A stretch of DNA of 64,000 nucleotides from Cylindrospermum sp. NIES-4074 (GTDB lineage Bacteria; Cyanobacteriota; Cyanobacteriia; Cyanobacteriales; Nostocaceae): the NCBI GenBank assembly GCA_003994795.1, contig AP018269.1, positions 4,117,677 through 4,181,676 on the forward strand. The letters are read 5' to 3'. Below, in pieces: positions 55,188-63,450 of the stretch. Every line of letters starts with the position of its first letter. Position 1 is the stretch's first letter. Made by a program: the position numbers and the translations under genes. The notes beneath the pieces were generated by a model, which did not search any database, was not told the DNA's origin, and saw only the letters and a list, made by a program, of their open reading frames with translations.

Positions 55188-56159
55188 CTACCAATGAGCT
55201 ATTTCTGCGGCGATTTCTTGCAGTGCTTGGGTGACTATTTCTGCTTGTTCTAGCTGTTGGTGCTGGGTGAAGATTTCCCTGGCTGCTTGACAATAAGCAC
55301 GCGCTTGTAAGAGATTTTGCAGATTACCTAATTCTGGTTTTTCTGGGTCGTCGGGTAAGTTGAATAAGGCGTTGGCTTTGTTAGAAATTGTGTTAGCGTA
55401 TTCTAGAGGCGTATCTTTGGGGTTACGCACTTTCAGCGCTTCGTCATAAGCGGCGATCGCACGCAAGTTATTATCTAAGGGGTGGGAACTCACCAAATAC
55501 TGCAACGCATTACCCAAATTGTTCTGCAACATGGCGTATTCTCTGGGGTGATCAATCAAGCTAATATGCTTCAACGCCACCTCAAAGGACTGCACCGCTA
55601 ACCCTTGACGCAGGTATTCTCTCTCTGATGCTAGGGGCATAGAAAGATAAGCGATCGCAATATTGTTATATAAAATCGCATATTCCTGGGGATACTTTTC
55701 CCAGGTAAACACCCGCAAAGCCTCATGATAAGCTTGGATGCTGTCCGCAATTCGCGCCAAATTGAAGGGCACCAAAGACTGTAACACCAACCCCAAATTC
55801 ATCTGGGCTTCTGCTACTTCCTCTGGCAAAGCTAACTGCTGTAAAATTGGCAACGCGTCCTCATAACCTACTTTCGCTTGCAGCAGCAATTCTGGCCCCG
55901 CTTCGGGAATCGTTTGTAATGTCCCCGCCATCCCTGCTTGGACACGGGCTTTTAGCAAAGGATAATCATCACCGCACATTTCATAAGCGCGGTAATATAA
56001 CCCAACTGCATTCCGTAAATCTTGGGTAGATTTGGGCTTTTTTTGAAAACCTTGCGCCATCTCAATCAGCATTTGGATTTTTTCTGCTGTGGTGGCTGAC
56101 TCCAAGGTAATAGCGGCAACAGCTGCCTTGACGCCTGAATCTGTAATGCTAGGGGTCAT
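55188..56159 (-). CDS. TPR-type protein, first gene of the extended hyp operon
   Basis: The 323-residue protein is all helical with several repeated units, for example EYAILYNNIAIAYLSM, EYAMLQNNLGNALQYL and EYANTISNKANALFNL, spaced as in tetratricopeptide repeats. A conserved Asn-Asn-Leu/Ile motif recurs. It has no signal peptide or membrane segment. Its start lies 833 bases from hupS on the opposite strand, so the two operons diverge from here. It may scaffold the maturation proteins; this is inference. Confidence 0.75.
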   Translation of the reverse strand: MTPSITDSGVKAAVAAITLESATTAEKIQMLIEMAQGFQKKPKSTQDLRNAVGLYYRAYEMCGDDYPLLKARVQAGMAGTLQTIPEAGPELLLQAKVGYEDALPILQQLALPEEVAEAQMNLGLVLQSLVPFNLARIADSIQAYHEALRVFTWEKYPQEYAILYNNIAIAYLSMPLASEREYLRQGLAVQSFEVALKHISLIDHPREYAMLQNNLGNALQYLVSSHPLDNNLRAIAAYDEALKVRNPKDTPLEYANTISNKANALFNLPDDPEKPELGNLQNLLQARAYCQAAREIFTQHQQLEQAEIVTQALQEIAAEIAHW

Positions 56160-56992
56160 AATTAGCGTAATCTAGCCGGTTGGGGAATCGAGTTTGTCAA
56201 CGCCCACAAATAGGGCGATACATAACTAAGCCGATTTACGCAGATTTCGAGTTTCCTAACTCTTTATTCCCCAATCTCAAATCTTCCCGTTTCTCTACCG
56301 CTTTAGGGTAATGAAAAAAGAGAAGTCACAGTTTCAAGTGTCAGGTATTTCTACCAGAAGTCTAATAAATTCTCCTTGGATTTGTTGAATCAATTTTCAT
56401 ACTATATAGCACTCCGTTGAGAAATTTCTAGAGGGTAAATACCAATATTAAAGATGGTTTAAAGTTATTTAAAAATTTGTTAAAGATGTTTTGTAACAAT
56501 GCCCAACAAATTGCTAATTACAATGTAGAGACGTTACATGTAACGTCTCTACATTTTGTATGGTAGGCGACCGATATGCGCTATAATTAATTTTGGATAT
56601 ATATAGCAATCCTAAATCATTTGTAAAACTTGCAATCTCTCCCTTCATTCTCTTTCCCTTGGCGTCCTTCTCTTCTCTACGAGAGGCTTGTCTGCGACAC
56701 GCTTCGCGTTCACGTAGTGTCTCGTAGAGAAGGCGTCTTGGCGGTTCATTTAAAAAATTGTTAAAGCAAATTTCCTGGTTTATGTTATTCAGATTTCTTA
56801 TAAAAACTCTGTCATACAGATAACTTTTTGGCAAACCTTTAAAATAGCAATTATAAATTTTTACTTAACGATAAGCATTTGAATCAAAAAACACCTTATT
56901 TTAAAATAATAAATATTGATAAATAGGTGAAACTCTCCAAACCTGAATCACCTACATCAAGCATGGTAAACAATACAAAAAACACTTAGCCG
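56160..56992. promoter_or_regulatory. Divergent control region between the hyp operon and hupSL
   Basis: The 833 bases separate the divergent hyp and hup transcripts and must hold both promoters. A palindrome of the GTAGAGAC family is at 56522-56555. A rearranged repeat block lies at 56640-56755 and contains GGCGGTTCATTT, which is related to the GAACCGC repeat inverted. The 230 bases before hupS are AT-rich. I could not find a perfect GTAN8TAC NtcA site by eye, although the known Nostoc hupSL promoter is NtcA-linked. Confidence 0.65.
56522..56555. repeat. Perfect palindrome of the GTAGAGAC family
   Basis: AATGTAGAGACGTTAC, an AT centre and GTAACGTCTCTACATT form 16-base perfect arms. It lies within the hyp-hup control region. 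Copies at 16311, 22051 and 38366 share the GTAGAGAC core. Confidence 0.9.
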
Positions 56993-57955
56993 ATGACTAA
57001 TGTACTATGGCTACAAGGTGGTGCTTGTTCAGGTAACACCATGTCTTTTCTCAACGCCGAAGAACCAACAGTCTGTGATTTGATTGCCGACTTTGGCATT
57101 AACTTACTGTGGCATCCTTCCTTGGGGGTGGAACTGGGTGCAAACTTACAAAAACTGCTGTGGGATTGCGTTAACGGCAACATTAACTTAGATATTTTGG
57201 TATTTGAAGGAAGTGTAATTAACGCCCCCAACGGCACTGGAGAATGGAATCGATTTGCCGATCGCCCCATGAAAGATTGGTTAACAGATTTAGCCAAAGT
57301 TGCTAATTTTATCGTGGCTGTGGGCGATTGTGCCACCTGGGGCGGGATTCCAGCCATGTCACCCAACCCCAGCGAATCACAGGGTTTGCAGTTTCTCAAG
57401 CGTCAAGAAGGCGGTTTTTTAGGTAAAGATTTTCAGACACAATCGGGATTACCTGTAATCAACATTCCCGGCTGTCCTGCCCATCCTGACTGGATTACAC
57501 AGATATTAGTAGCGATCGCCACCGGACGCATTGCCGATATCGCTTTTGATGAACTACATCGCCCCCAAACCTTCTTCAATACTTACACTCAAACAGGTTG
57601 TACTCGCAACGTCCACTTTGCTTACAAAGCCACAACCGCCGAATTTGGACAACGCAAAGGATGCCTATTTTATGACTTGGGTTGTCGTGGGCCGATGACT
57701 CATTCTTCTTGCAATCGCATTTTGTGGAACCGTGTTTCTTCCAAAACCCGTGCCGGAATGCCTTGTTTAGGTTGCACAGAACCAGAATTTCCCTTCTTTG
57801 ACCTTAAACCAGGAACTGTATTTAAAACCCAAACAGTGATGGGAGTTCCTAAAGAATTACCACCAGGAGTGAACAAAAAAGATTACGCCGTGCTGACTGT
57901 TGTTGCCAAAGATGCAGCACCACCTTGGGCAGATGAAGACTTTTTTACTGTTTAG
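56993..57955 (+). CDS. hupS: Uptake hydrogenase small subunit HupS
   Basis: HupS is the electron-transfer subunit of the heterocyst uptake [NiFe]-hydrogenase. It begins LWLQGGACSGNTMSFLN with the first cysteine ligands, then NIPGCPAHPDW, TQTGCTRNVHFAYK, RGPMTHSSCNRILWN and AGMPCLGCTEPEFPFF, which bind three Fe-S clusters. It has no twin-arginine signal peptide, as in other cyanobacterial HupS. The 320 residues are standard. The start has its own promoter region upstream, and hupL follows after a 371-base spacer rich in repeats. Confidence 0.97.
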   Translation: MTNVLWLQGGACSGNTMSFLNAEEPTVCDLIADFGINLLWHPSLGVELGANLQKLLWDCVNGNINLDILVFEGSVINAPNGTGEWNRFADRPMKDWLTDLAKVANFIVAVGDCATWGGIPAMSPNPSESQGLQFLKRQEGGFLGKDFQTQSGLPVINIPGCPAHPDWITQILVAIATGRIADIAFDELHRPQTFFNTYTQTGCTRNVHFAYKATTAEFGQRKGCLFYDLGCRGPMTHSSCNRILWNRVSSKTRAGMPCLGCTEPEFPFFDLKPGTVFKTQTVMGVPKELPPGVNKKDYAVLTVVAKDAAPPWADEDFFTV

Positions 57956-58326
57956 TCAGTAGACAAAAGTGCAAAAGTCAATTTTAGGAAAATGGAACCA
58001 CAGATAAACACAGATGAACACAGATGAACACAGATAAGTCATCGCTGTAAATCTCGTGGTTCATCTGTGGTTGAAAATAATCAACCATGATTTTTGCAAG
58101 AAGTCTATTTCAGGACTTACACAAGAAAACTCTAAAATTCTTATTCCTTTGCGACGGCAGTCGCTACAACGGGGGGAACCCCCGCAACGCGCTGCCTCTC
58201 CTTTGCGTCCTTTGCGGTATGCCTCCGGCACGCTACGCGAACGTTTCTTCTGCATTTGTAGGGCAGGCGTCTCGCCTGCCACATTACTAATTAACTTTTC
58301 ACCAATCACCCAATCACCCAAAAAAC
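57956..58326 (+). promoter_or_regulatory. hupS-hupL spacer with hairpins
   Basis: This spacer contains a possible stem: GGAACCACAGATAAACACAG and repeated CACAGATGAA units near 57990-58040 face GTGGTTCATCTGTGGTTGAA at 58058-58077. After this lie a GGGGGGAACCCCCGC block, CCTTTGCGTCCTTTGCGG (inverse of the CGCAAAGG repeats) and GGCAGGCGTCTCGCCTGCC (58263-58281). Such hairpins in Nostoc hupSL transcripts may protect or attenuate mRNA. No gene is present. Confidence 0.65.
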
Positions 58327-58911
58327 ATGGCAATTGAAACATTAGATATTTCACCAGTGGGCAGAGTTGAGGGCGATTTAGATGTGCGAGTTGACATCGA
58401 AAATGGGCGAGTAGTTAACGCTTGGACTCATGCCGAACTTTTTCGCGGATTTGAAGTAATTTTACGCGGCAAAGACCCCCAAGCCGGATTAATTGTCACC
58501 CCGCGCATTTGCGGAATTTGTGGCGGTTCTCACCTCACTTGTGCATCTTGGGCATTAGATACAGCTTGGGAAAGTGAAGTTCCTCGCAATGCCATCTTAG
58601 CCAGAAATTTAGGTCAAATTGTCGAAACAATTCAAAGCATTCCCCGCTACTTTTATGGATTATTTGCCATAGACTTAACTAACAAAAATTACCGCCGTAG
58701 CCGCTTTTATGAAGAAGCTGTTCGCCGCTTTGCTGCTTACACTGGCAAATCTTATGAAATCGGCGTCACTATTTCTGCCAAACCTGTAGAAATCTATGCT
58801 TTATTAGGTGGACAATGGCCGCACAGCAGTTATATGGAAATCAATTGGGGAATTGCTTATATAGTCAGGATTTCTCAGGATAGGTGCAATGATTCCCTGA
58901 TTTTTCCTTAA
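58327..58911 (+). CDS. hupL: Uptake hydrogenase large subunit HupL, 5' portion interrupted by the hupL element
   Basis: The first 170 residues are HupL: AIETLDISPVGRVEGDLDVR and the L1 motif RICGICGGSHLTCASW with two cysteine ligands of the nickel site. At residue 170 (HSSYM) the sequence leaves the HupL family, and only 24 unrelated residues remain before a stop at 58909. The break coincides with the 16-base site CACAGCAGTTATATGG at 58822-58837, the known recombination site of the hupL element in Anabaena. In heterocysts, excision would rejoin it with the 3' part, which lies beyond this window. In this vegetative-cell form the product is not functional. Confidence 0.93.
   Translation: MAIETLDISPVGRVEGDLDVRVDIENGRVVNAWTHAELFRGFEVILRGKDPQAGLIVTPRICGICGGSHLTCASWALDTAWESEVPRNAILARNLGQIVETIQSIPRYFYGLFAIDLTNKNYRRSRFYEEAVRRFAAYTGKSYEIGVTISAKPVEIYALLGGQWPHSSYMEINWGIAYIVRISQDRCNDSLIFP
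58822..58837 (+). other. 16-base recombination site of the hupL element
   Basis: CACAGCAGTTATATGG equals the direct repeat reported to flank the excised hupL element of Anabaena PCC 7120. It covers codons 166-170 and the first base of codon 171 of hupL. The second copy, where the element ends, should be outside this window. Confidence 0.9.
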
Positions 58912-59070
58912 ATCAGACGATTCTGAGGTGGTGTCTAGCAGCAAATCCATTGATTTTTCTCTGCTAAAAGTTATTTGGTTTTCTCAGACATTACCTAATT
59001 CTTCCCTACATTGCCTCCCCCAACCCCAAAATCGTCTAAACTCAAAGTGTCCGCTAACTGCCAAAATCCT

Positions 59071-60627
59071 ATGCCTCGCTGGTTTAATATTGCAGGCCCG
59101 TGTAAACTCGAAAAACACTATACCATCTCAGCCACAAGTCGTATTCCTGACTTATCAATGCTGATTGAACAAGAAAGTTATTTTGTCCTTCATGCACCGC
59201 GACAAACAGGAAAAACTACGGCAATGTTAGCCCTAGCACAGCAACTTACCGCCACAGGAAGTTATGCAGCAGTAATGGTATCAGTGGAAGTAGGAAGTGC
59301 ATTTAATCATGACCCCGGTGCGGCAGAATTAGCGATTTTGGGAACTTGGTATAATACAATTTCCATCCGATTACCCGATGAATTGCAACCACCTGTTAAG
59401 CAATGGCAAAAGGAAGAACCAGGACAAAGAATTAGGGCTTTTTTCCAAGATTGGGCAAAAGCTTCACCCCGACTTTTGGTAGTATTTATTGATGAAATTG
59501 ATTCTTTGCAAGATGAAACTCTAATTTCGATATTAAGGCAATTAAGAGATGGTTTTCCCAATCGTCCAGAAAATTTTCCGACCTCTGTAGGATTAATTGG
59601 TTTACGGGATGTGCGAGATTATAAGGTAGCATCGGGTGGTAGTGACAGATTAAATACATCCAGTCCTTTTAATATTAAAGTCACTTCCATTACTCTGAGA
59701 AATTTTAATGCTGTAGAGGTGCAAGAATTATATCAACAACATACGGAAGAGACAGGACAAATTTTCACTCCAGAAGCTACAGCAACAGCCTTTGATTTAA
59801 CCCAAGGACAACCTTGGTTAGTTAATGCTCTTGCTAAAGAAGTTGTAGAAAAAATGGTTAAGGATAGAAGTATTTCTATTACAAAAGAACATATTTTACA
59901 AGCTAAAGAAATATTAATTGCCCGTCAAGATACTCACTTGGATAGTTTAGCTGAACGCTTACGAGAACCAAGGATAAAAGCGATTATCGAGCCGATGTTA
60001 GCAGGTTTGGAATTGGGGGATATACCCAACGATGATATTCAATTTGTGATTGATTTGGGTTTGTGTAAAATGCACCCCCAAGGTGGATTAACCATTGCTA
60101 ATCCAATTTATCGGGAAGTTTTACCCAGGGTATTAACGGTGACACCAATGGCTTCCCTACCAATGATTGCAGCAAGTTGGTTAACCCCAGAAGGGGAGTT
60201 AAATATAGATGCGTTACTTGCAGCATTTCTCAAGTTTTGGCGACAGCACGGAGAACCATTATTAGGTAGCACTGGCTACCATGAAATTGCTCCCCACATA
60301 GTATTAATGGCTTTCTTGCATCGTGTTATCAATGGTGGTGGAACTCTGGAAAGGGAATATGCAATCGGTAGTGACAGAATGGATTTATGTCTGCGTTACA
60401 TAGATGTAACGTTAGGTATTGAGTTAAAGGTATGGCGGGAGAAAAAGCGTGACCCCCAAGTTGAGGGTATTGAGCAGTTAGAATCCTATTTAGCCCGTTT
60501 GGGGTTAGATTTTGGTTGGTTATTTGTGTTTGATAGGCGGAAAAATGCCCTACCAATGGAAGAACGTTTGTCAACCCTGGTTGTGGTGACGGAAAATCAA
60601 CGTCGGATTACTGTGATTCGGGCGTGA
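59071..60627 (+). CDS. AAA-like ATPase with C-terminal PD-(D/E)XK nuclease-type domain
   Basis: The 518-residue protein begins PRWFNIAGPCKLEKHYTISA, then has Walker A APRQTGKTTA at about 40-50, Walker B VVFIDEIDSL at about 145, and a helical part to about 380. The C-terminal part contains DRMDLCLRYIDVTLGIELKV, which fits the PD-(D/E)XK nuclease pattern (D...ExK), followed by QLESYLARLGLDFGWLFVF. Such genes are common in cyanobacteria as accessory and mobile genes. The ATG at 59071 gives the typical start. It probably cleaves or remodels DNA; function in the element unknown. Confidence 0.78.
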   Translation: MPRWFNIAGPCKLEKHYTISATSRIPDLSMLIEQESYFVLHAPRQTGKTTAMLALAQQLTATGSYAAVMVSVEVGSAFNHDPGAAELAILGTWYNTISIRLPDELQPPVKQWQKEEPGQRIRAFFQDWAKASPRLLVVFIDEIDSLQDETLISILRQLRDGFPNRPENFPTSVGLIGLRDVRDYKVASGGSDRLNTSSPFNIKVTSITLRNFNAVEVQELYQQHTEETGQIFTPEATATAFDLTQGQPWLVNALAKEVVEKMVKDRSISITKEHILQAKEILIARQDTHLDSLAERLREPRIKAIIEPMLAGLELGDIPNDDIQFVIDLGLCKMHPQGGLTIANPIYREVLPRVLTVTPMASLPMIAASWLTPEGELNIDALLAAFLKFWRQHGEPLLGSTGYHEIAPHIVLMAFLHRVINGGGTLEREYAIGSDRMDLCLRYIDVTLGIELKVWREKKRDPQVEGIEQLESYLARLGLDFGWLFVFDRRKNALPMEERLSTLVVVTENQRRITVIRA

Positions 60628-60764
60628 TTGTTTTGGTAGGAAGCAGCTAGGCGATCGCATTTCTCAAAGATGTTTAACGTTGCCCATCACCCGCCGCAAG
60701 TAACCTCTCTGATTCACCGACCAACCTGATACGGTCGGTGTGCAACAGGATTGTTAGAGATCGC

Positions 60765-61625
60765 TTATGGTTTTTTCAAACGCTCCGGCACTATGTCAAT
60801 CTCCGTTACCGAATAAGGTTTACCATTCAAGCACTTACGGAATTCATCCTTTACCTTTAGCCCACTATGCCACATGGTCTTAGCAACAGACTTACCATCT
60901 ATTTTTACCTCAAAGTGCTGGACATCTTCTATCCCTGCTAAAGCTGCATCAATTGTCGGTACAGCAAAAGCAATTACCCCAAATGGCAGATTTGGCATTG
61001 TGTAATTGAATGCCTTGACAGTAGCAGGGGGGTCATTGTTTTGAAGCAAAGTAACCGTGATTGTTCGTATCGTTTTAGGTCTAGGAATTCTTTCGGCTGC
61101 AAATGTAAGGAGAGCAAACTTTTCGTTGCCACTTGGCCCCAACAAATTGATCATTACTGGGGCGTATTTAGCTTCTGGGTCCATTGATGCCTTGAAAAAA
61201 GATGCAACACAAGAGCCACCTGATTTTACCCCCTCTAACCTTGAAGTAGGAAAAAGATTCCAACTGCCCGATAGATATTTCAGATACTTTGGATCTTGCA
61301 ATAATTGAGCTTGTTGTTGCAAATTGAGTAGGGCAGAAGCGGCTTGAAACTGTAGAGCCGCAAACTTAGGGTCGTAATAACGAGAACTATAACTCCCTTG
61401 ATCCTCTGGCTCCTCTGGCTCTTCTTGATAATTTGGGTCTCTGTCACAAAGGGGAACAGATGCAACACCATTCCCCGCTTCAGTTTGCCCAACCACTCTC
61501 TCTCCCGGACCAGCGCCACTGCAAATATATTCAGCTTTTGCTTTCGGCCCAAGGAAAGTCATGATTACGACAAGAGAAAAACTAACTGATAAACCTTTAC
61601 AGAACAAGTCTTTAGATAAATTCAT
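60765..61625 (-). CDS. Secreted protein of unknown function
   Basis: The 286-residue protein has a signal peptide (FCKGLSVSFSLVVIMTFLGP followed by KAKAEY, with a likely cleavage after AKA). A Glu/Pro-rich linker follows at about 65-80. The mature part has a helical region (FAALQFQAASALLNLQQQAQ) and a strand-rich C-terminal half, and four scattered cysteines. No family is recognised. It is encoded within the hupL element, on the opposite strand to hupL. Confidence 0.6.
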   Translation of the reverse strand: MNLSKDLFCKGLSVSFSLVVIMTFLGPKAKAEYICSGAGPGERVVGQTEAGNGVASVPLCDRDPNYQEEPEEPEDQGSYSSRYYDPKFAALQFQAASALLNLQQQAQLLQDPKYLKYLSGSWNLFPTSRLEGVKSGGSCVASFFKASMDPEAKYAPVMINLLGPSGNEKFALLTFAAERIPRPKTIRTITVTLLQNNDPPATVKAFNYTMPNLPFGVIAFAVPTIDAALAGIEDVQHFEVKIDGKSVAKTMWHSGLKVKDEFRKCLNGKPYSVTEIDIVPERLKKP

Positions 61626-61806
61626 CTTGGAAATTTTAAGCTGAGGTTAATGTGAATTTTTTAAACCGAGTTCTTTTATAACGGTTGAATTGAGCGGCTA
61701 GACTAACGCCTAGCTTACCGCAGGTATCGCTCCCAACTCAAAACTAAAATATCATATTTGTCCGCTCCAATGTTTTGTTATAGCCCTTCTGAATGGGGCT
61801 GGAAGT

Positions 61807-62322
61807 CTAGTCTGGTGGTAAATTTATTTTGCCATTATTATAGTTATCCCACAATTCAAATCCCATTTTGAACCTTTGTTTAGATGTATCCATATATGCT
61901 TGGACTTCAGACTTCAACAACTTTTTCATCACAGGTTGCTTTGATAAATTTAACAGTTCCTTTAATTCATCTTCCGAAAAATCGGCTTCCAGTTTTGCTG
62001 CATAGGCATCTTTGAAGTGTCTCCACCCAATTTCTCGTACAAACATCTTCCTAAACCTTGTATAAACCTTATAATCATCGCCCTTACCAATTAGCAGGCT
62101 CATCAAATGGTCGAAATGGGTATCGTATATTTTTCCGATTCCTGTCTCTAGTAGTACCTCGGCTGCTAATTTATACTTCGAGGTTTCTCTGGCAAATGTT
62201 TTGGATTGGTATTCAACTAAAGGGAGTTGTTGAGAATTCGCTACATATACCGTGAAGAAAGTAAAGCAGACGATTAGTAACAATCCGAGAAACCTTGAAA
62301 ATTGTAACTTTAGCTTTAACAT
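61807..62322 (-). CDS. DUF2059-like exported protein
   Basis: The 171-residue protein has a hydrophobic signal (FLGLLLIVCFTFFTVYVANS) and then a helical domain with FSEDELKELLNLSKQPVMKK, which matches the DUF2059 pattern of membrane-exported helical proteins (the E-L-L...F-x-S-P-x-G motif is loose here). Its role is unknown. It shares the direction of the other secreted protein of the element but is separated from it by 180 bases. Confidence 0.6.
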   Translation of the reverse strand: MLKLKLQFSRFLGLLLIVCFTFFTVYVANSQQLPLVEYQSKTFARETSKYKLAAEVLLETGIGKIYDTHFDHLMSLLIGKGDDYKVYTRFRKMFVREIGWRHFKDAYAAKLEADFSEDELKELLNLSKQPVMKKLLKSEVQAYMDTSKQRFKMGFELWDNYNNGKINLPPD

Positions 62323-62871
62323 GGGAATTTAAGTACCTAAAGTTCAATATACAATTACGCGAAAAATATAATCCACATTGCGGCTCAATTTTCCTGTTAT
62401 CTTAGTTCTATGTAAATGAAACCGACTACTTTTGGTTGCCTAATTTCGGCTAGAAACTGACAACTTTAACAGATGTATCGGTTTGGTCTAACTATTTATT
62501 ATACGGAAAGTTTCCGTCTATCACGCTAAACAATCCAGTCACCAGTGATTATACTCAGAAGATTAGCGAACTGACAAGTCAGCGCTTGCGCGATAGCTGC
62601 GCTCGCCGTAGGCATCGCAGTTAATCGCAGTTAAGGGAAGTCCAAGTCAAGTAGTCAAGTATAATTTTTTCTTCCTATTGAAATAGAAACCCGGTTTTTT
62701 CTCAATGTAAATACGCAAATAGTAATGTAAAAGTTAAAATACTAACAGGTCAGCTTGGGTATAGAAGTATTGATTTATTTGGAAATTGAGCGAACTGACA
62801 AGTCAGCGCTTGCGCGATCGCATTTCTCAAAGATGTTGAACATACTTTGAAGTTCCGGCACATTGCGGTTG
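62323..62871. repeat. Intergenic region with duplicated phrase
   Basis: The 549 bases carry two copies of GCGAACTGACAAGTCAGCGC followed by TTGCGCGAT (62568-62596 and 62790-62818). The second runs into GCGATCGCATTTCTCAAAGA, which also occurs at 60651 after the ATPase-nuclease gene. No gene is visible. The phrase includes CTGAC-AA-GTCAG and may form hairpins. Confidence 0.65.
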
Positions 62872-63396
62872 TTAGGCATTGTCTTGATGCTTCATAAAAG
62901 GTACTAAATGCGTCATAAAGTCGCGCTTACCTACTGGCGCTCCTGCCATACGCAGGATATTGTACGCCGTTGTGATATGGAAATAAAAGTTGGGTATGAG
63001 AAAATCATCTACATAGGAAAGTCCAGATAATTCTACGTATAACCCTTGTCCAAGCTCGATCCGATTGAGTTCTGACAACTTAGAATCAGCAACATTGATA
63101 CTTGCCAACAACTCCTTAGTCGATGAAATATGGCCACGTGCCTCAACTAAAGATGCGACATTGGGGTTCAAGTTGTTTGCCGGCTGTCCTAAGCACCACA
63201 ATGCAAAGTTACGGGGCTGATTGCAAACAAAAGCTATTTGTGTACTGAAAGGAAACATATCAGGTGCGATGCGACGCTGCAATAGAGACTCTACATCGTC
63301 TGCGAAATGACTCTCTGCTACCTCTAACAGATGACTCAACGTATCCAGTCTGGAACTGAAGATATTTTGTAATTCTATGATCTTCTGATTTTTCAT
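62872..63396 (-). CDS. DUF1993 family protein
   Basis: The 174-residue protein matches the DUF1993 pattern: LDTLSHLLEVAESHF near the start, RIAPDMFPFSTQIAFVCNQP in the middle, and DFLIPNFYFHITTAYNILR near the end, followed by a C-terminal KRDFMTHLVPF segment. The fold is expected to be a DinB-like four-helix bundle. Function unknown. It lies 54 bases downstream of the alpha/beta-hydrolase gene on the same strand, so the two probably form an operon. Confidence 0.78.
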   Translation of the reverse strand: MKNQKIIELQNIFSSRLDTLSHLLEVAESHFADDVESLLQRRIAPDMFPFSTQIAFVCNQPRNFALWCLGQPANNLNPNVASLVEARGHISSTKELLASINVADSKLSELNRIELGQGLYVELSGLSYVDDFLIPNFYFHITTAYNILRMAGAPVGKRDFMTHLVPFMKHQDNA

Positions 63397-63450
63397 ACAA
63401 TTTCACTAACCCGACTTGATCATATAGCAATTCCCAAGGCCAAGAGGCAT

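Noticed and set aside
56514-56834. A 106-residue frame on the minus strand in the hyp-hup control region
   Set aside because: It runs through the GTAGAGAC palindrome and a repeat block, and its Arg/Glu-rich middle mirrors the repeat.
56840-56992. NtcA-binding site GTAN8TAC upstream of hupS
   Set aside because: No perfect match was found by eye in this stretch; only weak half-sites such as GTA near 56966 were seen.
58056-58354. Three frames in the hupS-hupL spacer
   Set aside because: They cross hairpins and dispersed repeats, overlap hupL, and have no homology pattern.
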